Positions 32,298 to 41,757 are shown, counted from the stretch's first letter. The stretch is 48,791 bases of DNA from Rhizobacter sp. (GCA_025350965.1 JANXWV010000121.1:1-48791); one strand, 5' to 3'. Made by a program: numbers and translations. The notes: a model not told the origin generated them from the letters alone.

Positions 32298-32972
32298 ATG
32301 CGCGGGCTGCTTGTGCTGACCTTCCCGCTCAACGTCGCGCTCGCCTTCGCGCTCGCATTCACGCTGTTCGCCAGCGCGCCCGCCGCCGCGCAAACCGTCT
32401 CGATGAGCGGCGCGTTCACCGGCAAGGCGCTGTTGATGATCGACGGTGCACCGCGCACCGTGACGGTCGGCGAAACGGTGAAGGGCGTGAAGCTCGTGGC
32501 GGTGACCGGCGGCGACGCCATCGTCGAGGTCAAGGGCAAACGCGCGACGCTGCTGCTGGGTGGCGCGCAGGTCAGCATCGGCAACACGGCGGCGGATGGC
32601 GGCGCGGCACAGATCGTGTTGTCGGCTGGCAGCGGCGGGCACTTCGTGGCGGCCGGCGCGATCAACGGCCGCGCCGTGCGCTTCATGGTGGACACCGGCG
32701 CCAGCCTGATCGGCATCGGCGCCGCGGAGGCCGAGTTGCTGGGCATCGACTACCGCAAGGGCCAGCGCGGCATGGCGGGCACGGCCAACGGCCCCGTCGC
32801 GGCCTACGTGATCACGCTGGCTTCGGTGCGCGTCGGCGAGGTCACGGTCTACAACGTCGAGGCCCTCGTCACCCCGCAGGCCATGCCCTACGTGCTGCTG
32901 GGCAACAGCTTCCTCGGCCGCTTCCAGATGAAGCGCGAGAACGACCTGATGACGCTGAGCCGGCGCTTTTGA
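32298..32972 (+). CDS. Exported retropepsin-like aspartic protease (TIGR02281 type)
   Basis: Protein of 224 aa with a signal peptide (residues 1 to about 32, ending APAAAQ). The C-terminal half is a single-lobe retroviral-type protease domain. The active-site motif is FMVDTGASLI, and the flap and C-terminal parts are GTANGPVAAYVI and LLGNSFLGRF. Dimerisation would be needed for activity, as in retropepsins. It lies 5 nt after yajQ and is probably co-transcribed. Substrate unknown. Confidence 0.88.
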   Translation: MRGLLVLTFPLNVALAFALAFTLFASAPAAAQTVSMSGAFTGKALLMIDGAPRTVTVGETVKGVKLVAVTGGDAIVEVKGKRATLLLGGAQVSIGNTAADGGAAQIVLSAGSGGHFVAAGAINGRAVRFMVDTGASLIGIGAAEAELLGIDYRKGQRGMAGTANGPVAAYVITLASVRVGEVTVYNVEALVTPQAMPYVLLGNSFLGRFQMKRENDLMTLSRRF

Positions 32973-33046
32973 CCGGCTTCTGAACCGGGTTCCGAGCGGC
33001 GTGCCGGCGAGCGTGTTGTCGCCCCAGCGACTTCAAAAACGCACGA

Positions 33047-33062
33047 CCGTGCTAAAACACGG
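33047..33062. promoter_or_regulatory. Inverted repeat and -10-like element before the acyl-CoA dehydrogenase operon
   Basis: CCGTG-CTAAAA-CACGG is a perfect 5-bp inverted repeat whose loop contains TAAAAC, a -10-like hexamer. TTCAAA lies 15 bp upstream as a possible -35. A repressor bound here would cover the promoter of the operon at 33096. This is the only such element between 32973 and 33095. Confidence 0.4.
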
Positions 33063-33095
33063 CTTGATGACCGATGCACGATGGAGACCGACGCG

Positions 33096-34277
33096 ATGGA
33101 CCTGAATTTCACCCCCGAAGAACAAGCCTTCCGAGCACAGATTCGCGCCTGGGTCGCGAAGAGCCTGCCGGCCGAGATCAGCCACAAGGTGCACAACGCG
33201 CTGCGCCTGACAAAGGCCGATATGCAGGCCTGGGCCCGCATCCTCGGCAAGGAAGGCTGGCTCGGCTGGGGCTGGCCCCAGCAGTTCGGCGGGCCGGGCT
33301 GGAACAGCATCCAGCAGCACCTGTTCGAAGAGGAATGCGCGCTCGCCGGCGCGCCGCGCGTGGTGCCGTTCGGGCCGGTAATGGTGGCGCCGGTGATCAT
33401 GGCGTTCGGCACGCCCGCGCAGCAGCAGCGCTTCCTGCCCGGCATCATGAGCGGCGAGGTGTGGTGGAGCCAGGGCTACAGCGAGCCGGGCTCGGGCTCT
33501 GACCTCGCATCGGTCAAGTGCAAGGCCGAACGGAAAGGCGACTATTACGTCGTCAACGGCCAGAAGACCTGGACCACGCTCGGCCAGCACGGCGACTGGA
33601 TCTTCTGCCTGGTGCGCACCAACAACGAAGGCAAGCCGCAGACCGGCATCAGTTTCCTGCTGATCGACATGAAGAGCCCTGGCGTGAGCGTGCGGCCGAT
33701 CGTGTTGCTCGACGGCGAGCCCGAGGTCAACGAAGTGTGGTTCGACAACGTCGAGGTGCCGGCCGACCAACTCATCGGCGAAGAGAACAAGGGCTGGACC
33801 TACGCCAAGCACCTGCTCGCCCACGAGCGCACCAACATCGCCGACGTGAACCGCGGCAAGCGCGAACTCGAACGCCTGAAGCGCGTGGCGAAGGCCGAGG
33901 GTGTGTACGACGATGCGCGCTTTCGCGACGAGATCGCCAAGGTCGAGGTCGACCTCGTGGCCTTGGAGATGATGGTGCTGCGCGTGCTGGCGGCCGCGAA
34001 GAACGGCAAGAACAGCCTCGACGTGGCGGGCCTGCTGAAGATTCGCGGCAGCGAGATCCAGCAGCGTTACACCGAGTTGATGATGCTCGCCGGCGGCCCG
34101 GCCAGCGTGCCCTTCATCAAGGACGCGATGGAAGCCGGCTGGCAAGGCGGCTTCGCCGCAGCCGCCCACGTGGCGCCGCTCGCCGGCACGTATTTCAACT
34201 ACCGCAAGACGACGATCTACGGTGGTTCCAACGAGGTGCAGCGGAACATCGTTGCCCAAACCGTGCTCGGGAGCTGA
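33096..34277 (+). CDS. Acyl-CoA dehydrogenase, large partner (pimeloyl-CoA dehydrogenase PimC-like)
   Basis: FAD enzyme of 393 aa catalysing alpha,beta-dehydrogenation of an acyl-CoA. The N-terminal helical domain contains GWPQQFGGPGW. The flavin-binding part has YSEPGSGSDLASVKC and KTWTTLGQHGDW. The C-terminal motif TIYGGSNEVQRNIVA holds the family signature. Start at MDLNFTPEE has GGAG nine bases upstream; an in-frame ATG at 33081 is weaker. It is followed after 2 nt by a second, shorter relative, the arrangement seen for the two subunits annotated as pimeloyl-CoA dehydrogenase. The substrate is probably a dicarboxylyl-CoA. Confidence 0.93.
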   Translation: MDLNFTPEEQAFRAQIRAWVAKSLPAEISHKVHNALRLTKADMQAWARILGKEGWLGWGWPQQFGGPGWNSIQQHLFEEECALAGAPRVVPFGPVMVAPVIMAFGTPAQQQRFLPGIMSGEVWWSQGYSEPGSGSDLASVKCKAERKGDYYVVNGQKTWTTLGQHGDWIFCLVRTNNEGKPQTGISFLLIDMKSPGVSVRPIVLLDGEPEVNEVWFDNVEVPADQLIGEENKGWTYAKHLLAHERTNIADVNRGKRELERLKRVAKAEGVYDDARFRDEIAKVEVDLVALEMMVLRVLAAAKNGKNSLDVAGLLKIRGSEIQQRYTELMMLAGGPASVPFIKDAMEAGWQGGFAAAAHVAPLAGTYFNYRKTTIYGGSNEVQRNIVAQTVLGS

Positions 34278-34279
34278 CC

Positions 34280-35419
34280 ATGGACTTCGACTTCAACGAC
34301 GACCAGGAAATGTTGCGCGACACCGTGCGCAAATGGGTCGAAAAAGACTACACCTTCGAGAAGCGCCGCGAGGTCGTTCGAAGCGGCGGCTTCTCGGCGC
34401 CAGCCTGGCAAGGCCTGGCCGATCTGGGCCTGACCGGCCTGGCCGTGCCCGAGGCGCAAGGCGGCATGGGGTTCGGCCCGGTCGATGCGATGGTGGTGAT
34501 GGAGGAACTCGGGCGCGGCATCGTGGCCGAGCCGTTCGCGGCGGTGTCGCTGGTGGCCACGAGCCTGCTCATCGCCGGCCACGCGCCGTCGGCCGCACTG
34601 TGGTTGCAAGGCATTGCGGGCGGCTCCGAGCGCGTCGTGCTGGCGCACCAGGAGCGCAGCGCGCGCTACCGGCTCGCGCATGTCGAGACCGCGGCGGTCA
34701 ATACCAACGGCAACTGGCAGCTGAACGGCGTGAAGACGATGGTGCCAGCCGGTGCGCATGCGGGCGCGTTCATCGTGCCGGCGCGCGTCAGCGGTGCCGT
34801 CGACGATGCATCGGGCATCGCGCTGTTCCTCGTCTCCAAGGGCGAAGCCGGTGTCACTGTGCGTGGCTACGGCACGCAGGACGGCGCCTGCGCGGCCGAG
34901 CTGACATTGGCCAATGCCTGCGCCATCGAACTGCTGCCTGCGGGCGAGGCGTTCGCATCGCTGGAGCATGCGCTCGACATCGGCATCGCCGCGCTCTGCG
35001 CCGAGGCCGTCGGTGCCATGGACAAGCTGGTCGCGATCACCGTCGAGTACATGAACACGCGCAAGCAGTTCGGCGTGACCATCGCCAGCTTCCAGGCGCT
35101 GCGCCACCGCATCGCCGACGTGAAGATGCAGCTCGAACTGGGGCGCTCGATGAGCTACTTCGCGACGCTCAAGCTCGGTGAGCCCGCCCCCGCCCGGCGC
35201 CGCGCGATGGCCCAGGCCAAGATGCAGCTCGGCCAATCGATGCGCTTCGTCGGCCAGCAGTGCGTGCAGCTGCACGGCGGCATCGCGATGACCGACGAGT
35301 ACGTCGCCAGCCACTACTTCAAGCGCCTGACCGTCATGGAAATGACGTACGGCGACACGCTGCACCAGCTCGGCGAGGTGTCCGCGCGCATGCAGGCCAC
35401 GGCCGGGGTGTTCGCCTGA
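34280..35419 (+). CDS. Acyl-CoA dehydrogenase, small partner (PimD-like)
   Basis: Protein of 379 aa with the same fold as the preceding gene but divergent: GLTGLAVPEAQGGMGFG in the N-terminal domain, and C-terminal motifs RKQFGVTIASFQALRHRIAD and QLHGGIAMTDEY. The usual flavin-contact motif with the serine-rich loop is degraded (HQERSARYRLAHV), so it may be a partly inactive partner forming a heteromer. ATG starts 2 nt after the upstream stop. Confidence 0.92.
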   Translation: MDFDFNDDQEMLRDTVRKWVEKDYTFEKRREVVRSGGFSAPAWQGLADLGLTGLAVPEAQGGMGFGPVDAMVVMEELGRGIVAEPFAAVSLVATSLLIAGHAPSAALWLQGIAGGSERVVLAHQERSARYRLAHVETAAVNTNGNWQLNGVKTMVPAGAHAGAFIVPARVSGAVDDASGIALFLVSKGEAGVTVRGYGTQDGACAAELTLANACAIELLPAGEAFASLEHALDIGIAALCAEAVGAMDKLVAITVEYMNTRKQFGVTIASFQALRHRIADVKMQLELGRSMSYFATLKLGEPAPARRRAMAQAKMQLGQSMRFVGQQCVQLHGGIAMTDEYVASHYFKRLTVMEMTYGDTLHQLGEVSARMQATAGVFA

Positions 35420-35433
35420 ACGATGCGGCACCT

Positions 35434-36459
35434 GTGCAGGGCGCGGTGCCCGCACCGGTCGGACGCGAGGGCTCGCTCACCGACGTGCCCGGCATCCGCG
35501 TCGGCCATTTCACCGACACGCGCCGGCCCACCGGCTGTACCGTGGTGCTGTTGCCCGAGGGCACGGTCGGCGGCGTCGACGTGCGCGGCGCGGCGCCTGG
35601 CACCCGCGAAACCGAGCTGCTCTCACCGCTGAACAGCGTCACGCAGGTCCACGCTGTGGTGCTGGCCGGGGGCAGTGCATTCGGGCTCGATGCGGCCGCC
35701 GGCGTGATGCGCTGGCTCGATGAACGCGGCATCGGCATCGAGGTGGGCCCGGCCCGCGTGCCGATCGTTCCGGCCGCGATCCTGTTCGACTTGTGGGTGG
35801 GCGATGCATCGGTGCGGCCCGACGCGGCAGCGGGCTTTGCCGCGTGCCAGGCCGCGTCAGCGCAGCCGGTGGCGGAGGGCAATGTCGGCGCGGGCGCGGG
35901 CGCCTCGGTCGGCAAGCTGTTCGGCATCGGGCGCGCGATGCGAGGCGGCGTCGGCAGCGCTTCCGTCACATCGGGCGGCGTCACGGTCGCGGCGCTGGTG
36001 GCAGTCAACGCCATCGGCGACGTGATCGACCCCGCCACCGGCCGGCCGATCGCCGGCGCGCGCACGGCCGATGGGCGTGCGCTGCTCGGCACGATGGCGG
36101 CGCTGCGGCGCGGCGACCTGCCGGCCGCGCTGCAGCCCGGCCAGGCCACCACGCTCGGCGTGATCGCCACCGACGCGGTGTTGACCAAAGCGCAGGCGAG
36201 CAAGGTCGCGCAGATGGCGCACGACGGCTTCGCGCGCGCGATCAACCCGGTGCACACGGCCACCGATGGCGACACCGTCTTCGCGCTGGCGACCGGCGGC
36301 AGCGGGGTGGGCGGCACCACGGCTCACGTCACGCTCGTCGGCGCGCTCGCCGCCGACGTGATGGCCACCGCCATCGTGCGGGCGGTGCGTGCGGCCACGG
36401 CGTTGCACGGCGACGCCCTGCTGGGCCTGCCCGACCTGCCGGCTGCGGCCGATCTCTGA
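35434..36459 (+). CDS. P1-family N-terminal-nucleophile hydrolase (DmpA/NylC-like)
   Basis: Self-processing hydrolase of about 341 aa. Family landmarks are LTDVPGIRVGHFTD, VVLAGGSAFGLDAAAGVM, EGNVGAGAGASVGK, and the cleavage region GQATTLGVIATDAVLTKAQ. By analogy with NylC, cleavage would occur between Ala238 and Thr239, with Thr239 as nucleophile; NylC has Asn at the preceding position. C-terminal motifs are HDGFARAINPVHT and DGDTVFALATG. Relatives are beta-aminopeptidases and nylon-oligomer amidases. The start is uncertain: GTG 35434 is the best of several non-ATG choices. Its position inside an acyl-CoA operon suggests it releases an amino or dicarboxylic acid. Confidence 0.88.
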   Translation: MQGAVPAPVGREGSLTDVPGIRVGHFTDTRRPTGCTVVLLPEGTVGGVDVRGAAPGTRETELLSPLNSVTQVHAVVLAGGSAFGLDAAAGVMRWLDERGIGIEVGPARVPIVPAAILFDLWVGDASVRPDAAAGFAACQAASAQPVAEGNVGAGAGASVGKLFGIGRAMRGGVGSASVTSGGVTVAALVAVNAIGDVIDPATGRPIAGARTADGRALLGTMAALRRGDLPAALQPGQATTLGVIATDAVLTKAQASKVAQMAHDGFARAINPVHTATDGDTVFALATGGSGVGGTTAHVTLVGALAADVMATAIVRAVRAATALHGDALLGLPDLPAAADL

Positions 36460-36492
36460 TCCCACCCGAACACACCCCCGAAGGCACACCCC

Positions 36493-37203
36493 ATGGCCGA
36501 CCCGATCCGCTACGAACTGCAAGACGGCATTGCCACCGTGACGATGGACGACGGCAAGGCCAACGTGATGAGCGTGCGCATGCTGAAGGCACTCGACGCG
36601 GCGCTCGACCAGACGCTCGCCGACAAGGCGGTGCTGGTGCTTACCGGGCGCGAGCGCATGTTCTCGGGCGGCTTCGATCTGAGCGTGTTCCAGAGCGACA
36701 AGCAGGAGCTTCTGGCCATGCTCACGGCCGGTGCGCGGCTGACCGAGCGCGTGCTCGCGCACCCGCTGCCGGTGGTGGCCGCGTGCTCCGGTCATGCGGT
36801 GGCGATGGGCGTGTTCCTGATGCTGTGCGCCGACGTGCGCATCGGCATCGACGAGGGCGCGCGCACCCACATCAACGAAGTTCAGAACGGCATGGTGCTT
36901 CCGCGCTTCGCCATCGAGGTGTCGCGCCACCGGCTCGCACCGGAGCACCTGAACCGCGCGTTGCTGCTGGCCACGCCGCACGCGCCGCAGCAGGCACTGG
37001 CCGCCGGCTTCTTCGACAGCCTCGTCGCGCCCGCCGCGTTGGCTGATGCGGCACGGGCCGAGGCGGTGCGCCTCCAGAAGCTCCACGCCGGCGCGTTCGC
37101 CGCCACCAAGGCGCTGCTGCACCAGCGCACGCTCAACGCCCTGCACGCGGGCATTGCCCAAGACCTTGCCGACTGGTCCAAAGCGTTCGGCACCACTGCC
37201 TGA
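36493..37203 (+). CDS. Enoyl-CoA hydratase/isomerase (crotonase fold)
   Basis: Protein of 236 aa. Oxyanion-hole motifs are MFSGGFDLS and CSGHAVAMGVFLML. The second-half segment INEVQNGM replaces the usual PE-V-LG sequence, but keeps an acidic residue in the catalytic zone. It would hydrate the product of the acyl-CoA dehydrogenases. It lies between the P1 hydrolase and the exported hydrolase in the same operon. Confidence 0.92.
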   Translation: MADPIRYELQDGIATVTMDDGKANVMSVRMLKALDAALDQTLADKAVLVLTGRERMFSGGFDLSVFQSDKQELLAMLTAGARLTERVLAHPLPVVAACSGHAVAMGVFLMLCADVRIGIDEGARTHINEVQNGMVLPRFAIEVSRHRLAPEHLNRALLLATPHAPQQALAAGFFDSLVAPAALADAARAEAVRLQKLHAGAFAATKALLHQRTLNALHAGIAQDLADWSKAFGTTA

Positions 37204-37213
37204 AGGAAGCACC

Positions 37214-38623
37214 ATGCCCCCAGACCTGACCCGCCGCAACCTGGTACTTGCCGCCGCCTCGGTTCCTGTGCTGGCACCGGCGCTCGTGGCCTGCGCTGCC
37301 AACCCGCCGAGCCCGCCGAGCCTGCCCCTGAGCAGCGCGCCGCCCATCGTCTTCATGCACGGCAACGGCGACACCGCCGGCCTGTGGCTGACCACGCTGT
37401 GGCGCTTCGAGTCGAATGGCTGCCCGCGCGCGCGGCTGCATGCGGTCGACATGCCCTACCCGCTTTCGCGCGACGACGATGCCAAGCCGCAAGAGGGCCG
37501 CAGCAGCACGCTCGAGAACATGCAGTTCCTCGCCGCCGAGGTCGACCGGGTGTTGCGCGCCACTGGTGCGAGCCGCGTGGTGCTCGTCGCCAACTCGCGC
37601 GGCGGCTATGCAGTGCGCAACTACATCCAGAACGGCGGTGGTGCGGCCACCGTGTCGCACGCCATCCTGTGCGGCGTGCCCAACCACGGCGTGTGGGCCG
37701 ATGCGAACAACCGCCCCGGCAGCGAGTTCAACGGCGCCGGCGCGTTCCTGCAGGCGCTGAACGCGCCCCAGAGCGCGAACGGCAACGAGGTGACCCCGGG
37801 CGTGGCGTGGCTGACGATCCGCTCCGACAACAACGACAAGTTCGCGCAGCCCGATGGCGTGTGGATCGGCGCGAAGGGCACGCCCACGAACGTCGGCTTC
37901 GACGGCCCGGCGCTGAAGGGCGCGCAGGACGTGGTGATCAACGGCATCGACCACCGCGAAACCGCGTTCGGCGCGCCGGCCTTCGAAGCGATGCACCGCT
38001 TCATCACCGGCCGGGCGCCGGCCGCAGCCGCCATCACCGCCGAGGCCCGCGTGGTGCTCGGCGGCAAGGTCAGCGGCTACGGCGTCGCCAACGTGGCGGG
38101 CACCGCGCCGAGCAACCTGCCGCTCACGGACAGTGTGGTCGAGGTGTTCGAGACCGACCCGCAGACCGGCGTGCGCCGCGGCGCGCCCCTGCACCGCAAG
38201 GTCGTCGGCGCCGATGGCTCGTGGGGCCCGCTCGAAACCCATGCGCAGGCCACGCTCGAGTTCGCGGTCACCGCTGCCGGCTACGCAACGACGCACCTCT
38301 ACCGCTCGCCGTTCGCACGCTCGTCGACCCTCGTGAACTTGCGCGCCGAGCGCTTGCTCGACGCCGACAAGGCCGCAGCCGCCGTCGTCACCCTGACGCG
38401 CCCGCGCGGCTACTTCGGTGTGCCGCGCGACCGCATCGTGCTCGACGGCAAGAGCCCGCCTGCAGGCATCCCACCCGGCACGGCCGGCGTGTCGGTGGCC
38501 AAGCTCAAACTCGTCGACGCGCCCGGGCGCAGCGTGCTCGGCGAGTTCAACGGCGAGCGCATTGCCGGCATCGCCTGGCCGGCAGCCGACAACGCGGTGA
38601 CCTTGCTCGAACTGACCTACTGA
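37214..38623 (+). CDS. Tat-exported alpha/beta hydrolase with C-terminal beta-sandwich-like domain
   Basis: Predicted secreted esterase or depolymerase of 469 aa. The signal has a twin arginine (LTRRNLVLAAAS) and a possible lipobox-like cysteine (ALVACAAN). Catalytic features are HGNGDTAGLW near the oxyanion hole, nucleophile serine in VVLVANSRGGYAVRNY, and a histidine in VINGIDHRETAFG. Residues from about 285 are beta-rich and resemble the Ig-like/carboxypeptidase-regulatory segment of some secreted lipases. GAAGGA precedes the ATG. It ends the acyl-CoA operon. Substrate unknown; a polyester or acyl ester feeding dicarboxylate degradation is an inference. Confidence 0.85.
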   Translation: MPPDLTRRNLVLAAASVPVLAPALVACAANPPSPPSLPLSSAPPIVFMHGNGDTAGLWLTTLWRFESNGCPRARLHAVDMPYPLSRDDDAKPQEGRSSTLENMQFLAAEVDRVLRATGASRVVLVANSRGGYAVRNYIQNGGGAATVSHAILCGVPNHGVWADANNRPGSEFNGAGAFLQALNAPQSANGNEVTPGVAWLTIRSDNNDKFAQPDGVWIGAKGTPTNVGFDGPALKGAQDVVINGIDHRETAFGAPAFEAMHRFITGRAPAAAAITAEARVVLGGKVSGYGVANVAGTAPSNLPLTDSVVEVFETDPQTGVRRGAPLHRKVVGADGSWGPLETHAQATLEFAVTAAGYATTHLYRSPFARSSTLVNLRAERLLDADKAAAAVVTLTRPRGYFGVPRDRIVLDGKSPPAGIPPGTAGVSVAKLKLVDAPGRSVLGEFNGERIAGIAWPAADNAVTLLELTY

Positions 38624-38648
38624 GCCGCTGAGGTACCGAGCTACTGAG
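38617..38648. repeat. Four 8-bp tandem units across the convergent 3' ends
   Basis: Units are CTACTGAG, CCGCTGAG, GTACCGAG and CTACTGAG; the first and last are identical. The first unit holds the TGA of the hydrolase gene and the last holds the TAG of the GGDEF-EAL gene. A slippage-prone short repeat separates the two genes by only 17 bp. Confidence 0.75.
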
Positions 38649-40593
38649 CTGCCAAGCCGGCGAGCTGGGCCGCCAGCAGGTCGGGCACCACCGGGCGGCC
38701 GAGCAGGAAGCCCTGCACTTCGTCGCAGCCCTGCGCCTTCAGGAAGGCCAGTTGCTCCTGGGTCTCCACCCCTTCGGCCACCACGCACAAGCCCAGGCTG
38801 TGCGCCATGGCGATCACGGCCTGCACGATGGCGACGTCGTCCGCATCGTGCGGCAGACCGCGCACGAACGACTGGTCGATCTTCAGCGTGTTCGCAGGAA
38901 AGCGCTTCAGGTACGCGAGCGACGAGTAGCCGGTGCCGAAGTCGTCGATCGAGATCGCCACGCCCAGGTCGTGGATCTGGTGCAGCACGGCCGCCGCCGC
39001 GCGCGGGTCGGCCATCAGCACGCTCTCGGTCACTTCCACCTCGAGCAGGTTGGGCTCGACCAGGTAGCACGCCAGCGCATCGCTCAGGTCGGCCAGCAGC
39101 GTGGCGCTGGCGAGCTGGTGGACCGACACATTGACGGCACAGGGCACGAGCGTGTGGCCGGCGCGCCCCCAGTCGCGCAACTGCCGGCACGCCGCGCGGA
39201 TGACCCAACGGCCGATCGGCACGATCAAACCGCTCTCTTCGGCGATCTCGATGAAGCTGCCGGGGTTCAGCAACCCGTGAACCGGGTGCTGCCAGCGCAG
39301 CAGCGCCTCCATGCCCAGGAGCTCGCCGCTTGCGACCGCGAAGCGCGGCTGGTAGTGCAGGCGCAACTCGTCGCGCTCGACCGCGCCACGCAGTTCACCT
39401 TCGAGCTCGAAGTGCCGCGCCGCCAGCTTGGCGAGCGCTTCGGTGTAGTACTGGAAGTTGTTCTTGCCCAGCGCCTTGGCCTGGTACATGGCGGCATCGG
39501 CGTTCTTCACGAGCTGGTTGGCGTCGCACCCATCGGTCGGGAAGACGCTCACGCCGATGCTGCCCGTCACGTGAACGCGGTGCCCGTCGAGCATGACCGG
39601 CTCGGCGATGGCCGCCAGCGTGCGGCTGGCCACCTTGGCGAGCAGCGGGCTGCCGGCGCAGCCTTCGAGCACCAGCACGAACTCGTCGCCACCCAGGCGG
39701 GCGATCATGTCGGCCTCGCGCAGCACGTCTTTCAAACGCTCGGCGACGATGCACAGCAACTTGTCCCCCGCCACGTGGCCCAGCGTGTCGTTGACGTTCT
39801 TGAAACGGTCGAGGTCGATGAAGAACACCGCGAACAGGGTGCCGTCGCGTCGCGCCCGGGCCAGCGCCCGGTCGAGTTCGTCCATGAACATGTTGCGGTT
39901 CGGCAAGCCGGTCAACCCGTCGTAGCGTGCCAGGCGCTCGATCTGCGCCTCGGCCAGCGCCGCCTGCGTCACGTCGCTGCCCACGCCGCGGTAGCCGGCG
40001 AAGGTGCCGCTTGCGAACACCGGTTCGCCGCTGATGCGCACGACACAGCGCCGACCGTCCGGCCCGCGCAGGCCGAACACCACGTCGCGGAACGGTGCGC
40101 GCGCCGCCAGTGCGTGCCGAAGGGTGTCGAAGTCACCAGCCTTCCACTCGAAGCCCGCATCGCTGGCCATGTTCCGGCCGTTCAGCGTTGTCGGGTCAAG
40201 CCCCGACAGCGCACTCGGGTGGCCCGAGATGTACTTGAAGCACAAGTCGGCACCCTGCTCCCAGACCCAGTCGGCGGACAGGGTCACGAGGCTCTTCAGC
40301 CGGCTTTCGCTGGTGCTCAGCGCAGCGTTCAGGGCCGACATCTCGCGCGATGAAATCTCCTGCGAGCGCTCCAGCAGGTAGCGGTCCTTGTCGGCGTCGT
40401 GATAGGCCTGGCTGACGTGGCGTATCAGCGCGTCGACCTGGGTCGGCGCGTCGGCCAACGAGACCAGCATCCGGCCGTCGGCCAGGCCGAGGCCGAGGCG
40501 GCGCAACTGCCGCAGCAGCAAGGGGTGCAAGGGCGCGTTCACGGGTGCGGTACCAGGCGCGTTCACGGACGCGTTGACAGGTTCAGCGCTCAC
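38641..40593 (-). CDS. PAS-GGDEF-EAL protein (c-di-GMP turnover)
   Basis: Cytoplasmic protein of 650 aa. A PAS domain covers about residues 95-220, the GGDEF domain about 225-385, and the EAL domain about 395-645. The cyclase motif is intact ([14 protein letters not shown]) and has the inhibitory RxxD I-site (READ) five residues upstream. The phosphodiesterase motifs are also intact: [32 protein letters not shown] and EGVET. Both activities are possible. The GTG start at 40593 lies inside the end of the FIST gene (11-nt overlap in the unshifted FIST frame), so the FIST protein is its likely sensory partner. Confidence 0.94.
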   Translation of the reverse strand: MSAEPVNASVNAPGTAPVNAPLHPLLLRQLRRLGLGLADGRMLVSLADAPTQVDALIRHVSQAYHDADKDRYLLERSQEISSREMSALNAALSTSESRLKSLVTLSADWVWEQGADLCFKYISGHPSALSGLDPTTLNGRNMASDAGFEWKAGDFDTLRHALAARAPFRDVVFGLRGPDGRRCVVRISGEPVFASGTFAGYRGVGSDVTQAALAEAQIERLARYDGLTGLPNRNMFMDELDRALARARRDGTLFAVFFIDLDRFKNVNDTLGHVAGDKLLCIVAERLKDVLREADMIARLGGDEFVLVLEGCAGSPLLAKVASRTLAAIAEPVMLDGHRVHVTGSIGVSVFPTDGCDANQLVKNADAAMYQAKALGKNNFQYYTEALAKLAARHFELEGELRGAVERDELRLHYQPRFAVASGELLGMEALLRWQHPVHGLLNPGSFIEIAEESGLIVPIGRWVIRAACRQLRDWGRAGHTLVPCAVNVSVHQLASATLLADLSDALACYLVEPNLLEVEVTESVLMADPRAAAAVLHQIHDLGVAISIDDFGTGYSSLAYLKRFPANTLKIDQSFVRGLPHDADDVAIVQAVIAMAHSLGLCVVAEGVETQEQLAFLKAQGCDEVQGFLLGRPVVPDLLAAQLAGLAAQ

Positions 40594-41757
40594 CGATGGC
40601 GGCGATCGTCATGGTCTGGTTGTGCAGCTCGCTACCGCCACCCGCCATGAGGGGCGCGATTTCGCCGTAGGAGTAGAAGCCCACGTGCGCGGCAGCTTCG
40701 CCTGCGTTGTCGAACACGGCCTCCACTTCTTCGTCGCTGCGTTCGCCCAGCACAGGCGGCGCCCGACGCAGCTGATCGACAGCAGCAACTGTGCCGGCGT
40801 GCCTGCGAGCCCGGCCACGGCCTGCGCACCGGCGCGCTCCGCGCTGCGGATCAGGGCCTCGTTGTTGGCACGCATCAAGCGGGCACTCGCCCCTTCCGGC
40901 ACATCGCCGGCAAAGGTCATGGACCGCGCGGCTTCGTCCACAGACAGTACCGTGCGAACCAGCACCTGGCCGCCCGCATGGCGCCGTACCGACAGAGGAA
41001 ACAGCAAGGCCGCCGCCGGCAGGCCACTGGCCAGTTCACCGAGGTATTCCTTGTACAGGTCGAGCGCGGGCCGGTGGTCGAGCTCGAACAGCACGTTGCC
41101 CTCGGACCGGGTCACGCGGCGCTCGGGGCCGAAGTCGGACCAGCCGCCGTCGCAACCGATGCCGATGGCCAGCCGCTCGCCGTACAGGCCGATGGCCCGC
41201 ACGCGGCGCGACAAGAGCGCGGCATGGTCGGCACGCTCGTTGCCGGCGCGGCCTTGATGGCCCCCATACACCCAGGTTCGCTGGAAGCGGCTGCCGTCAC
41301 CGGCCAAGCCGCCGAACACCGGCACTCCGGGCGGAAGCATCGGTACCAGGCCGTCGAGCAGGGCGGTGCCGTTGGCATGCAGCCCGTCCGACAGCACGAT
41401 CACGGCGCGCAGGCCGTCCGACGGCAACTGCGCCGCCAGCAACCGGCCCACCGCAGCGGAACTGTCGGGCGCGTCGAGTGCGGCGTTGGCAGCGTGCAGC
41501 CGGCCGTGTTCGAAGCGAATGACGGCAACGCTGACCGACGCATCGTGCACGTGCCGGCCGGCGATCTCGCCCGCCGTCGAGCATCCGGCGTGATGCGCCA
41601 GCGGGAACGCCGCAAGCAGCGCGTCGAATGGCGCAGAGTCGTCGACGAACTCGCTGGCGCCGAAGGCCAGCACCAAGGTGTCGCTGCTGTCGAGATGCGA
41701 CGGCAATGGGGTGGCCCAGCCGTGATCACGGGTGTAGCTGCAGGTGGCGGTCAGCAT
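40583..41757 (-). pseudogene. FIST-domain sensor protein carrying a 1-nt frameshift near its C-terminus
   Basis: FIST_N and FIST_C domains: HAGCSTAGEIAG and VFGGLAGDGSRFQRTW in the N-part, ALLFPLSVRRHAGG in the C-part. The frame is sound to about residue 335. It then reads SCVGRRLCWANAATKKW and stops at 40609, giving 382 aa with a 47-residue aberrant tail. One base gained near 40754 restores VLGERSDEEVEAVFDNAG, GFYSYGEIAP and the family ending [14 protein letters not shown], stopping at 40583 inside the GGDEF-EAL start. I read this as a real or sequencing frameshift in an otherwise intact gene. Start ATG 41757; a TTG at 41787 is an alternative. Confidence 0.82.
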
